Shown: piece after piece, positions 54,202 to 63,627 of the stretch
How the letters are laid out: each line of letters starts with the position of its first letter
Numbering within the stretch: position 1 is the first letter of the stretch
Position numbers and translations under genes: made by a program
Notes under the pieces: model-generated
Databases searched by the model: none
Told to the model about the DNA's origin: nothing
Seen by the model: the letters and a program-made list of their open reading frames with translations, nothing else
Source of the DNA: Acrocarpospora catenulata
Lineage (GTDB): Bacteria > Actinomycetota > Actinomycetes > Streptosporangiales > Streptosporangiaceae
Length of the DNA stretch: 64,000 bases
NCBI RefSeq assembly: GCF_018476525.1
Contig: NZ_JAHCST010000003.1
Location: 1-64,000, forward strand
Direction: 5' to 3'

Positions 54202-54728
54202 GCAGGGCCAGCGTCCGGGCGGGCATCGCCGAGTTCTTCGGCGGCCCCCTTATCGCCGGTCAGGACGTCTACCGGGGCGGCCCCCTCCAGGCGTACGGCC
54301 TGGCCACCGTCCGAGCCGCACAGGCCAAGCAGATCCCGGACACCGACTACACGGCCGGTCTCCCGTCCGGTCGCGCCATGGGCACGGTGGGAGTGGTCCA
54401 CCTGGGCATCTCGACCGAGCGGCGGGTGGCGCTCGGCGGTGAAACTGGCGGGTGGAAGCACCGCGTCTACCAGGTGACCCTGCACCTCTACCACCTGGCC
54501 AACACGCCGACGACTGAGGCGGTCATCGCCGACCTCGACGAGCTGCTGGAGCGCGTCACCGCCCGCATCCACGGGGACCGGACGCTGGGCGGGACCGCCC
54601 TCCAGGCCGGAGAGAGCAGCGCGGGCATCAAGACCTTCCTCGGGGAGCCTGCCATCAGCGGGACACCCGAGCGGATCCGCACTTACGCGTCGGTGGCCTT
54701 CGACGCCGACGTCTACATCAAGGCATAG
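54198..54728 (+). CDS. Head-tail joining/tail terminator-type protein
   Basis: 176 aa. The position between adaptor and major tail protein, and the pattern VYQVTLHLYHLANTPTTEAV followed by DLDELLERVTARI, fit the small proteins that cap the tail tube. Start GTG 54198 overlaps the adaptor stop. Function by synteny. Confidence 0.55.
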   Translation: MSRASVRAGIAEFFGGPLIAGQDVYRGGPLQAYGLATVRAAQAKQIPDTDYTAGLPSGRAMGTVGVVHLGISTERRVALGGETGGWKHRVYQVTLHLYHLANTPTTEAVIADLDELLERVTARIHGDRTLGGTALQAGESSAGIKTFLGEPAISGTPERIRTYASVAFDADVYIKA

Positions 54729-54737
54729 GAGCAACTC

Positions 54738-54965
54738 ATGGCCCTGTGGAGCTTCCTCGGCTACGAGGAGATCACCTACCCCGACTACGTGTACGCCGGT
54801 CCAGGCGATGAACCGACCGTGCTGGTCGGCACGCCGGGCCTGGTGCTCGACCTGCCGGAGGGGCTCGCGCCACCGGGTGACGGCCGCTGGGAGTCCGCCG
54901 AGAAGCCGAAGAAGACCAAGACCGCGCCGGCCGTACCGCCCGCGCCGAGCAGCCAGGAGGACTGA
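54738..54965 (+). CDS. Small protein before the major tail gene
   Basis: 75 aa. Folded first half (WSFLGYEEITYPDYVYAGPG, LVGTPGLVLDLP) and a Lys/Pro/Ala-rich tail. Found at the same place in many actinophages; no function assigned. Confidence 0.5.
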   Translation: MALWSFLGYEEITYPDYVYAGPGDEPTVLVGTPGLVLDLPEGLAPPGDGRWESAEKPKKTKTAPAVPPAPSSQED

Positions 54966-54968
54966 GCT

Positions 54969-55961
54969 GTGACAGTGACCCCGGTAGCACGCCGGTTCGT
55001 CGGGATCGCCAAGGAGACCGTGCCCGGCACCGCGGTGGCGATGACGGCGACCATCCCCATCGAGAAGTTCGACCCGGCCGACGACGTCACGATGCTGGAC
55101 GATCAGGCCCTGCGTGGCAGCATGTCCAAGCAGTACGGCCAGGTGGCCGGACCGGTCGCCAGCACATGGGACATGGGCGGGCCGATGTTCGGCGACGCCA
55201 TCGGCCATCTGCTGTTCAACGTGTTCGGCGAACTGGCGACGACGGGTGCCAGCGCCCCGTATACGCACGCCTTCACCCTGCTCAACTCGGGTGCCGGACA
55301 GCCGCCGACGCACACGTTCACCGACCGGACCGGCGTACCGGCCACGAGCGGCGCCCGCCAGTACCCGTACAGCTGCCTGTCCGAGTTGACGGTGACGTGG
55401 AATGCCGAGCAGCTGTGCACCTGGGAGGCGAAGGCGACGTGCTGGCCGTCGGTGGTGCCAGGTGTCGCGCCGACGAACGCACTGTCCTCCGTCGCGCCGG
55501 TCCCGTCGTGGCGGGCGGCGGTCGGCATCGGCGGACCGGCCAGCGGCGGTACCAAGGTGGACAACATCAGCGAGCTGGCGATGACGTTCACGCGGGAGGT
55601 CACCGCGTACCACACGGCGGAGGGCAAGCAGTCCGCGTACGTGATCGCCCGTGGCCCGATCGATGTGACCGGCAAGTTCACCAGGCTCGCCGAGACGGAG
55701 AGCAGCATCCTCGACTACCTGGACAACGTGCAGCCAGCGCTTCAGGTCCTGCTCAGCAACGGGGGGGCTGGGGGCGGCCTGGTTAGCGTCCAGGTGGACA
55801 TGGCGAAGGTCGGCTACCGAACCGCGAAGATCAACGCTGGCGGGACCGTCTTCCAGTACGACGTCGAGTTCCAGGCCATCGCCAACTCGACCAACATCGG
55901 CGCGAGCGGCGGCCTGGCTCCCGCGAAGGTCACCGTCCAGAACGCCGTCACCAGCTACTAG
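54969..55961 (+). CDS. Major tail (tube) protein
   Basis: 330 aa from GTG 54969. VARRFVGIAKETVPGTAVAM at the start, mixed beta structure throughout (SELTVTWNAEQLCTWEAKAT, DNISELAMTFTREVTAYHTA, GPIDVTGKFTRL), and position directly before the tail chaperones identify the tube subunit. It is polymerised inside-out by the tape measure protein. Confidence 0.8.
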   Translation: MTVTPVARRFVGIAKETVPGTAVAMTATIPIEKFDPADDVTMLDDQALRGSMSKQYGQVAGPVASTWDMGGPMFGDAIGHLLFNVFGELATTGASAPYTHAFTLLNSGAGQPPTHTFTDRTGVPATSGARQYPYSCLSELTVTWNAEQLCTWEAKATCWPSVVPGVAPTNALSSVAPVPSWRAAVGIGGPASGGTKVDNISELAMTFTREVTAYHTAEGKQSAYVIARGPIDVTGKFTRLAETESSILDYLDNVQPALQVLLSNGGAGGGLVSVQVDMAKVGYRTAKINAGGTVFQYDVEFQAIANSTNIGASGGLAPAKVTVQNAVTSY

Positions 55962-55972
55962 GAGATCAACCC

Positions 55973-56353
55973 GTGCCACGCATCACCCTGCCCGGCGATC
56001 AGTGGGCCGACCTCATCGACCCCTCGGACCTGCGCTCCGGAGACATCAAGGCATACCGCAGGTCGATGCCGGTCGGCGGCGTCATGACCTACGGAACCCT
56101 CGACGGCATGCGGGACGTGCTGCTCCGCCGCCTCATCACTAACTGGTCCGTCGAACTGCCCATCCCGAGGGACAACCCCGGCGATGACGAGCAGCCGGGC
56201 AGCCTCGACCTGCTCCCCATCCCCGCCTACCGGGCACTCATCGACGCCCTCGACCCATACATGGACGTGTTCAACCCGGACCCGGACCCAAAACCCTCGC
56301 CCGAGTCCGCTGGTACCTCAGCGGACAAGACGTCGAGCTCGGCGACGAGCTGA
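55973..56353 (+). CDS. Tail assembly chaperone G (unshifted product)
   Basis: 126 aa. Small acidic/proline protein: ITLPGDQWADLIDPSDLRSG, MRDVLLRRLITNWSVELPIP, LPIPAYRALIDALDPYMDVF. After the CCCAAAA slippery site the unshifted frame gives a low-complexity Ser/Thr tail (SPESAGTSADKTSSSATS) that looks non-conserved. Short form of the G/GT pair required to solubilise the tape measure protein. Confidence 0.8.
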   Translation: MPRITLPGDQWADLIDPSDLRSGDIKAYRRSMPVGGVMTYGTLDGMRDVLLRRLITNWSVELPIPRDNPGDDEQPGSLDLLPIPAYRALIDALDPYMDVFNPDPDPKPSPESAGTSADKTSSSATS

Positions 56354-56496
56354 CCGACGCCGTCACCTACGCCCTGTACGCCACCCGGTTCGGCTGGACC
56401 CCCGACCAGGTGGACGCCCTCCCGGCCACGGTCGAGCCGTGGTTACTCCCGATCGCCACCGAGATCGACAAGGTGAGGAGGGCACGCCGTGGGTGA
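55973..56496 (+). CDS. Tail assembly chaperone GT (-1 frameshift product)
   Basis: Join 55973-56293 with 56293-56496: 107 codons in the first frame, then re-reading of A56293 and 67 residues in the -1 frame (TLARVRWYLSGQDVELGDEL, TDAVTYALYATRFGWTPDQV, LPATVEPWLLPIATEIDKVR). This gives ~174 aa. The -1 segment has natural composition and no ribosome site of its own. Its stop overlaps the next start (GTGGGTGA), as expected for a real gene end. Confidence 0.85.
56287..56293 (+). other. CCCAAAA slippery heptamer for -1 frameshifting
   Basis: C-CCA-AAA is in the correct phase (X-XXY-YYZ) of the G frame. A -1 slip leads exactly into the downstream T frame. Confidence 0.85.
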
Positions 56497-56935
56497 TGTG
56501 GACGCGGACGCGCTGATCGTGGCGCTGCGCGCGATGGGCGACCGGTCGAGCGACGGCGCCCGGGCGGCGGCCGACGCCATGGCGCTCGGCGCCGAGCGGG
56601 AGATCAAGCGCACGCTGCGGACGACCAGCCACCCGAAGGGCGCGCCGACGCCGTCCGCGCCCGGCACCCCGCCGTCGCTCGTCTCCGGCAGCCTCCGACG
56701 CAGCGTGAAAGCAGGCCGGCCGCGCCAGACCGGCGCCGCGCGGTGGGAGGCCAAGACCGCGCCCACCATCGTCTACTCGCGCATTCACGAGCTGGGCGGC
56801 TGGACCGGCCGCGGGCACCGCTCTTACCTGCCGCCGCGGCCGTACGTGCGGCCGACCCGTGCCCGGCTGGTCGCCTCGGGTGACCTGGAGCGGTGGGCCA
56901 ATCGCGCGTTCGCCGCGAAGGTAGGGCTGACGTGA
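56489..56935 (+). CDS. HK97 gp10-like tail/head-tail protein
   Basis: 148 aa from GTG 56489. GDRSSDGARAAADAMALGAE, PSLVSGSLRRSVKAGRPRQ and VYSRIHELGGWTGRGH ... YLPPRPYVRP are the conserved points of the HK97 gp10/minor structural family (head-tail joining). Finding it between the tail chaperones and tape measure gene rather than before the tail tube gene is slightly unusual. Confidence 0.7.
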   Translation: MGDVDADALIVALRAMGDRSSDGARAAADAMALGAEREIKRTLRTTSHPKGAPTPSAPGTPPSLVSGSLRRSVKAGRPRQTGAARWEAKTAPTIVYSRIHELGGWTGRGHRSYLPPRPYVRPTRARLVASGDLERWANRAFAAKVGLT

Positions 56936-59916
56936 CGGAGCTACCTCCCGCAGTCGCACGGTTCGTCGCCGACGCCTCCGGGTTCGAGCGTGGCACAAAC
57001 CGGGCCGTCGCCGATGCCGAGAAGTTCACCCGGGCAGCCACGAAGTCGGCCCTGTCCGCGCGCAAGCTGGGAATCGAGGCGAAAGAGGCGGCGGAGAAGG
57101 CCGCCCGTGCCCAGCTGCTGGCCGCTCAGGCGGCGGAGAAGGCGGCGAAGGGGTTCGGCAAGGAGGAACATGCCGCCGAGCTCGCCGCGAAGGCTGTACG
57201 CGAGCTGGAGCGCGCCGAGATCAAGCAGGCCGCCGCAGCCCTCGCGTCTGCTGAGGCGAGCAGCAAGGCGGCAAAGGCGCACCAGGCGCTCGCCCGAGAC
57301 ACCGGGAAGGCCGAGAAGGCGCTGGAGTCGATCGGAGCGCGCGGTCCAGCGATGACCGCGCTGCTGGCTGCGGGGCTGCTGGCGCTGCCGGTGGTGGCGC
57401 AGCTGGCGGCGGCGGGGATCACTGTCGGGTTCGGTGCGGGCATCGTCGGCGTGGGCATCGCCGCCGCCGCGCAAAGCCAGCGGGTGAAGGACGAGTTCTC
57501 GGCGCTGAAGCAGGACGTCAAGGCCGAACTCCAGGACACCGCCCGGCCGCTGGAGGAGAGCCTGCTCAAGATCCCGGGCGTGACGCGCAAGGCGCTGGCT
57601 GAGACGAAGCCGGAGCTGTCCCGCTTCTACGAGCAGATGGCTCCGCAGGTGGACACCTTCGTGGAGCGGACCGCGGAGTCCGGGGCGCGGGCGCTGGAGC
57701 GGGCGCTCCCACCCCTCGAACGCGGGTTCGGCAGCTTCCTGGACTCCTTCGGCTTCCGGAGTGACGCGATCTTCGGGAACCTGGAAGGCACCATCTCCAG
57801 CCTGGCCGAGACGGTCGATGAGCACGCCGACGACATCGTCGCCTCCATCGAGCTCATCACCGGCGCGCTGAAGGCGACGGCGGACGGGATCGGCTGGCTG
57901 GTAGACGAGTGGGACCGGGAGATGGGGCGGGCTGAGTCCCTGCTGCACTCCTTCGGCGGCGCGGCCGGGGGCGCCCTCGGGGCCATGGCGGGGGACCTGG
58001 ACAACTCGGGCGCGGCGGTCCAGCGGGCGGCTGAGGCCGCAGTGGAGGCCGCCAAGGATGCCGCCGCCTCTGCGGGAGGCTGGCGGGAACTCGGCGGGGT
58101 GATGCGCGGCACGGCGCAACTGGCGGACGATCTCCGCAAGGAGATGGACGAGCTGAACGGCATCCACCGGGACGCCAGCGCGGCGGCCAGCGACTACCAG
58201 GAGGCCGTGGACCGCGCCACCGCGACGATCAAGAAGAACGGCGACGCCTGGTCACTCAACACCGAGAAGGGCCGCCAGAACCAGGAGGTCATCCGGGGGA
58301 TGGCCGAGACCGCCGAGCAAACCATCCTCGGTATGGTCCGGGAACACCGCACCATCGGCGAGGTTTCCACTGCCTACGACAAGTACCGTGATCAGCTGAT
58401 CAGAGCGGCGATGGATGCCGGGCGCACCGAGAAGCAGGCGCGGGCGCTGGCGGACAGCTGGCTGTCGATCCCCGAGAGCGTGCGGACGGAGGTCGAGGCC
58501 GAGACCTACCAGGCCAGGGTCGCGTTCGGGGAGATCTTCTCGCAGATGCGGACCATGGCCAACGGTGTCACGATCCCGGTCTACTACCGGCAGTACGGGC
58601 CGGGGAAGTCGCCGGTCGGCGGGACCGGCATCCTGGGCCGCCAGCCGTACATGAACACCCCCCGGAAGGCCGATGGCGGCCCCGTGGTCGGCCCCGGCGG
58701 GCCGCGTGACGACCAGGTGGCCATCTGGGCCAGCAACGGCGAGTACGTCATCAACGCGGCCTCTACGAGGAAGCACCGCGGCGCGATCGAGGCCATCAAC
58801 GCGGACCGCTTCGCGGACGGCGGCCCGGTCGGGCGCACCCACTACGCCTCGGGCGGACAGGTCAAGGTCGGCGGGGTCCCGGTGCCGGAGACGAAGTGGC
58901 GCGACATCGGCACGATCCTTGGCAAGGAGTTCGTCAAGGTCATGACCGGCAGCTCGTCGGAGATCGCGAGCATGGACCGGCGGCTGGAGAAGGCCATCGC
59001 CAAGCTGTTCGCGGGCAAGAAGACCAGCCTGGACGACAAGCTGATCGCCTACCTGGACAAGAACAGCAAGCACCTCCAGGCGCTGTCAAAAGAGCGGGAC
59101 GCCGCGAAGAAGTCCCTGGAGGAGGGCAAGCAGTACGCCGGCTCGGTCACCTCCAGCGCGCGCAGTTTCGCCGGGCTGACCTCGCTGGACGGGCCGATGA
59201 ACGCCGCCGGGATCCAAACCGGGCTCGCGCAGAAGGCGGGCACGCTGAAGGCGTGGGGCGTCGCGATCAAGAAGCTGGCCGCCCGGGGCCTGTCGCCTGC
59301 GCTCATCCGGCAGGTGATCGACGCCGGGCCGGAGCAGGGCCTTGAGCTGGCGAACATGCTCCTGAGCGCGGACAAGTCGACGTGGGCCGGGATCAACAAG
59401 GTCCAGAAGGAGATCGACTCCGTCTCCACATCCCTGGGCAAGAGCAGCGCGGACATCCTCTACGACAGCGGGAAGATGGCAGGGCAGGGCTTCCTGTCCG
59501 GGCTTCAGGCCAGCCTGAAGAGCCTGGACAAGGAGATGGACAAGCTGGCCAAGAGCATGGCGGCGAGCCTCAAGAAAGCCCTGAAGATCAAGTCTCCGTC
59601 GCAGCACCCCGACATCCGGTTCGCCGGCGCGATGACCGTCGCGGGCGTGGCGGCCGGGATGGCCGAGAACCTGCCCGTGCTCGACCGGTCCAGCGCGCTC
59701 CTGGCGGCACGCCTGGCCCGGCCGCGCATACGGCCCGCGGTCGCCCCCCCGGTCGCGCGCGGTGGCCGACCGGGGGCGGCAACCGCCACCGGGGAGGCGC
59801 CGATCGTAAACGTCAGGGTCGTCCTCGACGGCCGCGACCTCCGCGCCGGGGTGCAGACCGAGGTGCTCCGCTACGAGCGGCGCAACGGCCACAACGGGCT
59901 GAACAAGAGGCGCTGA
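56932..59916 (+). CDS. Tail tape measure protein
   Basis: 994 aa from GTG 56932 (overlapping the previous stop). Long Ala/Lys/Glu coiled coil (residues ~25-135), a hydrophobic stretch with two potential membrane helices (~141-182), further coiled coils, and the ADGGPVVGPGGPRDDQVAIW ... SNGEYVINAAS motif common in tape measure proteins. The C-terminus is basic with SPSQHPDIRFAGAMTVAGVA. By the usual ~0.15 nm per residue this implies a tail of roughly 150 nm. No lytic transglycosylase motif was seen. Confidence 0.9.
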   Translation: MTELPPAVARFVADASGFERGTNRAVADAEKFTRAATKSALSARKLGIEAKEAAEKAARAQLLAAQAAEKAAKGFGKEEHAAELAAKAVRELERAEIKQAAAALASAEASSKAAKAHQALARDTGKAEKALESIGARGPAMTALLAAGLLALPVVAQLAAAGITVGFGAGIVGVGIAAAAQSQRVKDEFSALKQDVKAELQDTARPLEESLLKIPGVTRKALAETKPELSRFYEQMAPQVDTFVERTAESGARALERALPPLERGFGSFLDSFGFRSDAIFGNLEGTISSLAETVDEHADDIVASIELITGALKATADGIGWLVDEWDREMGRAESLLHSFGGAAGGALGAMAGDLDNSGAAVQRAAEAAVEAAKDAAASAGGWRELGGVMRGTAQLADDLRKEMDELNGIHRDASAAASDYQEAVDRATATIKKNGDAWSLNTEKGRQNQEVIRGMAETAEQTILGMVREHRTIGEVSTAYDKYRDQLIRAAMDAGRTEKQARALADSWLSIPESVRTEVEAETYQARVAFGEIFSQMRTMANGVTIPVYYRQYGPGKSPVGGTGILGRQPYMNTPRKADGGPVVGPGGPRDDQVAIWASNGEYVINAASTRKHRGAIEAINADRFADGGPVGRTHYASGGQVKVGGVPVPETKWRDIGTILGKEFVKVMTGSSSEIASMDRRLEKAIAKLFAGKKTSLDDKLIAYLDKNSKHLQALSKERDAAKKSLEEGKQYAGSVTSSARSFAGLTSLDGPMNAAGIQTGLAQKAGTLKAWGVAIKKLAARGLSPALIRQVIDAGPEQGLELANMLLSADKSTWAGINKVQKEIDSVSTSLGKSSADILYDSGKMAGQGFLSGLQASLKSLDKEMDKLAKSMAASLKKALKIKSPSQHPDIRFAGAMTVAGVAAGMAENLPVLDRSSALLAARLARPRIRPAVAPPVARGGRPGAATATGEAPIVNVRVVLDGRDLRAGVQTEVLRYERRNGHNGLNKRR

Positions 59917-62531
59917 TGCCCGCCACCACCGCCAACCAGTGGACCGACTCCTTCGCCGTCGCCGGCACGTTCGTCATCCCCGACCCGATCAACAGCTCCC
60001 GCACTGTCTTCGTGAACCCGACCGCGGGGAACTGGCTGGTCGCCTTCGTGGGCTGGCGCACCGGGGCCGGGGCGCAGACGACCCCGACCGTGCATGTCGC
60101 CGACGACGCGCACAACCTCTGGATCCCGCTGGCGAGGGTCAACAGCGCGGGCGGCGGGTGTGCGATCTGGGTGGCGCCGAATCCGAGGAAGGCGCGCAGG
60201 GTGTATGTCGCGCCGACCGACTACGTCACCGCCCTGGTCACCAACGTCACCGAGTACGCGGGGATGGGCCAGCATCTCCAGCTCGCCAGCACGCCCGTGA
60301 AGGGCTTCACCAATGGCGGCACCAGCCTGGCCCTGGGTGCGCTGTCCGCGCCCGCGTCCGAGGCGCTCACGCTCACCTGCGCGGGCACCGACAGCACCAC
60401 CGCCACACTGACCTCGGCGACCGCCGGATGGACCTCCGGAACCGCCGTCGCCGCCAGCAACGGCGCCGACACCATCTCAGACGCCCGGCTGCTGCCGCGG
60501 TGGCAGTCCACCACCGGGGGCCCTTCCGTCACCTACACCACGTCCGCCAGCTGCAACATCCACGCCGTCTCCGTCGCTGTCCTGGTCGCCGCGCCCACCC
60601 CCGCCCAGTCGAACCCGAACTGGCCGATCGTGCGCTTCGAGGCCGGGTTCGGGTCCGGGCAGCAGGCCCCGCGCGACGAAATCACCTGGACGAACCTGAC
60701 GACCCGGCTGCTGTCCCTGGACACCTCCCACGGCAAGCAGTTCGAGCTGAGCGGCGTCGAGGCCGGCACGTCCCAGCTGAGGCTCCGCAACGACGACGGC
60801 GCGCTTGACCCGGAGAACGCGTCGTCGCCGTACTGGCCGGACGTGCTCGACTACACGCCGGTCCGGGTCACCGCCACCTGGCAGGGCCGTGTCTACGGGG
60901 TGCTGCACGATTTCGCCGAGAGATGGCCTCAGTCGTGGCGGGACCCGCATTGGGGCGAGGTCAACATGACCGCGATCGACGCCTGGGCCACGCTGGCGAC
61001 GAAACTGACGGCCGCTGTCGAGGGCGAGATCCTGCTCGATGCCCCGTACGGCTACTGGCCGCTGTCCGACCCCGACACCTCCACCGTCGGCAGCAACCTC
61101 GCCCCGAACAACCCCCGCTCGGTGGTGATGACCCCGAGCAAGGAAGGCATTGGCACCAATGTGCAGGTCGGGTTCGGCGCGGACGCCTCCGCGTTGAAGG
61201 GGTCGGCGGGTACGGCGTGGGCCCAGTCCGGCCTGACCACTCTCCAGGGCCTCAACGGGTACAGCCTCGTGTACGCCCCGGCCATGGACATGCCGCTCCT
61301 GACCGGCGCTGGCGTCACGGTGGAGGTGTGGGCGCGGCACGCGGCGGGGACGCAGCCGACCAGCGACCGGGAGATCTTCGTCCTGAAGGAGACCGCCGGG
61401 TCGATCATCACCCTGTTCATCAACAGCAGCGGGTTTGTGGCCGTGGGCAGCTGGAACGCCACGACGCACACCCGCTCCGACACGGTGACCGCGTACGCGC
61501 CGACCGACGCCTACGTTCACTACGTCCTGGCCGTGACCACGACCACCTGGACGCTGTGGATCAACAGCCAGCAGGTCGCGTCCGGGTCCGGGACCCACGC
61601 CAGCAGGCCACACTGGTTCTCGATCTGCGGGCAGGCCGACCAGCGGTTCCACGGCCGCATGTTCAACGGCTCCTTCGCCCACGCCGCGATCTACCCGCGC
61701 CGTCTGCCGTACGGGCGGATGGTCGCCCACTACTGGTCGGGCCTGGCGGCGATGGAGCGGGACTCGGCGGACCAGCGGATCGGTCGGCTGCTGTCGTACG
61801 CGGGCTGGGGGCAGGCTCGGGCGATCTCGTACACGACGTACGCGCCGTACGCGCCGGCGGTGGACATCGCCGGGCGGCCGGTCTCCGGTCCAGTGCAGGA
61901 CGTCGCCGACAGCGAGGGCGGCGTCCTGTACGTCGATGGCCACGGCTACCTGCGGTTCACGGCAAAGCAGTACCGGTACGGCCAGCCTCCCGCCTACACC
62001 TTCGGCGACCGCCCCGACCTGGGCGAGGTGCCCTACGACATCGGGATGGAAGCGGACTGGGACCCGGCCCAGTCCTACAACGACATCACCGTGACCCAGC
62101 AGTACTACGGCACCTCGACCCGGGTCACCGACGCGGCGTCGATCCAAAGGCGGGGATGGCGGGACACCGAGCGGCAGAGCCTGCTCGCCGACGCCGAGGC
62201 CGCGGCCGACCAGGCGCGCTACCTGCTCGACAAGTACAAGACTCCAAGCCGGCGCATCCAGACGATCATTCTCGATCCGGCGGGCAACCCGGGCATCTGG
62301 CCGGCGGCGCTGGGGGTCGAGCAGGGCGATGTGGTCCGGGTCAACCGGCGACCGATCGGCGCCCCGCCGATCTCCGGCATCTACGAGGTGATCGCCAAGG
62401 CGCACAGCGTCGACTTCGGGGAGGGGAAGTGGAAGGTAATCCTCTCCCTCGGGCCCGGCGACCCGGACGTCCTCATGGTGGATGACCCGGTGTTCGGCCT
62501 GCTCAACGGCTCCAACGTGATCGGGTGGTGA
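59916..62531 (+). CDS. Minor tail protein with LamG-like domain
   Basis: 871 aa. N-terminal beta domain (~1-230, AVAGTFVIPDPINSSRTVFV), then a conserved tail-tip part (FELSGVEAGTSQLRLRNDDG, ALDPEN). A concanavalin/LamG-like fold spans about residues 372-600 (PYGYWPLSDPDTSTVGSN, GAGVTVEVWARH, TWTLWINSQQVASGSG, NGSFAHAAIYPRRLP). A C-terminal part resembles distal-tail/baseplate proteins. LamG domains often bind carbohydrate, so host surface recognition is likely. ATG 59916 overlaps the tape measure stop by one base. Confidence 0.75.
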   Translation: MPATTANQWTDSFAVAGTFVIPDPINSSRTVFVNPTAGNWLVAFVGWRTGAGAQTTPTVHVADDAHNLWIPLARVNSAGGGCAIWVAPNPRKARRVYVAPTDYVTALVTNVTEYAGMGQHLQLASTPVKGFTNGGTSLALGALSAPASEALTLTCAGTDSTTATLTSATAGWTSGTAVAASNGADTISDARLLPRWQSTTGGPSVTYTTSASCNIHAVSVAVLVAAPTPAQSNPNWPIVRFEAGFGSGQQAPRDEITWTNLTTRLLSLDTSHGKQFELSGVEAGTSQLRLRNDDGALDPENASSPYWPDVLDYTPVRVTATWQGRVYGVLHDFAERWPQSWRDPHWGEVNMTAIDAWATLATKLTAAVEGEILLDAPYGYWPLSDPDTSTVGSNLAPNNPRSVVMTPSKEGIGTNVQVGFGADASALKGSAGTAWAQSGLTTLQGLNGYSLVYAPAMDMPLLTGAGVTVEVWARHAAGTQPTSDREIFVLKETAGSIITLFINSSGFVAVGSWNATTHTRSDTVTAYAPTDAYVHYVLAVTTTTWTLWINSQQVASGSGTHASRPHWFSICGQADQRFHGRMFNGSFAHAAIYPRRLPYGRMVAHYWSGLAAMERDSADQRIGRLLSYAGWGQARAISYTTYAPYAPAVDIAGRPVSGPVQDVADSEGGVLYVDGHGYLRFTAKQYRYGQPPAYTFGDRPDLGEVPYDIGMEADWDPAQSYNDITVTQQYYGTSTRVTDAASIQRRGWRDTERQSLLADAEAAADQARYLLDKYKTPSRRIQTIILDPAGNPGIWPAALGVEQGDVVRVNRRPIGAPPISGIYEVIAKAHSVDFGEGKWKVILSLGPGDPDVLMVDDPVFGLLNGSNVIGW

Positions 62532-62535
62532 GCTG

Positions 62536-63627
62536 ATGCCGTACCCAGTGCCCAACCCCCGCACGTGGGGGGCGGAGTTCGTCACCCCGCCCAAGCTTCG
62601 CGACCTCGGCGACTCGATCGCCTTCTTGCGACAGAAGCCGTTGTTCCAGGGCTACCAGGCGACCGCGCAGGCCGTCCCCGATCAGACGTACGTGCCCGTG
62701 AACATGGACGTGGAGACGCTCGACAACTGGGCCGTCCACTCGACGAAGGACAACCCGAGCCGGTACCCGGTGCCGGTGGACGGCTGGTACCTGGTCATGG
62801 GCCACCTGTTCGTCGACTACACGGCCGGATCGTCGGGCTTCAGCCACTCGATCAGCTTCCGCGCCACACAGAACGGCTCCGCCACCGACTACCGCGGCGA
62901 GACCCGGCCCGGCGGATCCACCCACCAGCCGGGCGTGTACGGCGCCGAACTGCTCCAGCTGAGCAAGTCCACCTCGGACTACGTGGAGATGCTCGCCTGG
63001 CAGAACACCGGGACCACGCGCAACCTGGTCGCCGACGTGAGCAGCTCGAACATCAAGTCCAGCGTGATGAGCGTGGCGTGGGTGGCGTCGCTGACCGGAA
63101 CGACCGGCCTCGCGGTACCCTCCCCCGCGGCGTGGACGTCGCCGCTCACGTCCGCCCAACTCAACGCCTACCGCGACCACGTGCGGTTCCTGACGTATCC
63201 GCCGATCGCCCGGCTGGCGCTCAACTCCGGCCAGGGCATCCCCACCCAGGCGTGGCCCAACGGCACCCCCATCCAGTTCGACGCCGCCACCGTGGACAAC
63301 TACGCAGGCTGGAACGCAGGAGTGAACCCGACCCGCTACAGCTTCGCCAGGAGCGGCGTCTACTACCTGTACGGCATGTACTCCTGCGCGAGCAACGCGA
63401 CGGGTACCAGGGGGGTCGGCCTGCGCATCAACGGCGGCACCACGGTGTGGGGCTGCCACGACATGCCGTGCACGGCCACCGCGCCCGCGCACCGCGTCGC
63501 CGCCTCCCGCACGGTCCGCGTCACCGCGGGCGACTACGTGGAACTGATGGCCTTCCAGTCCTCCGGGGCGACCCGGAACACACAGGGCCCGCACGCCGTG
63601 CTGATCGTGGTCTGGAAGGGCGCCTGA
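62536..63627 (+). CDS. Tail-tip/fibre protein with two C1q-like beta-sandwich units
   Basis: 363 aa. After PNPRTWGAEFVTPPKLRDLG, a short N-terminal module common in actinophage tail proteins, it has two homologous ~120-residue units. First: YVPVNMDVETLDNWAVHSTK ... RYPVPVDGWYLVMG ... DYVEMLAWQNTGTTRNL. Second: PIQFDAATVDNYAGWNAGVN ... RYSFARSGVYYLYG ... DYVELMAFQSSGATRNTQ. This resembles the C1q/TNF-like sandwich used in trimeric receptor-binding fibres. Confidence 0.7.
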   Translation: MPYPVPNPRTWGAEFVTPPKLRDLGDSIAFLRQKPLFQGYQATAQAVPDQTYVPVNMDVETLDNWAVHSTKDNPSRYPVPVDGWYLVMGHLFVDYTAGSSGFSHSISFRATQNGSATDYRGETRPGGSTHQPGVYGAELLQLSKSTSDYVEMLAWQNTGTTRNLVADVSSSNIKSSVMSVAWVASLTGTTGLAVPSPAAWTSPLTSAQLNAYRDHVRFLTYPPIARLALNSGQGIPTQAWPNGTPIQFDAATVDNYAGWNAGVNPTRYSFARSGVYYLYGMYSCASNATGTRGVGLRINGGTTVWGCHDMPCTATAPAHRVAASRTVRVTAGDYVELMAFQSSGATRNTQGPHAVLIVVWKGA

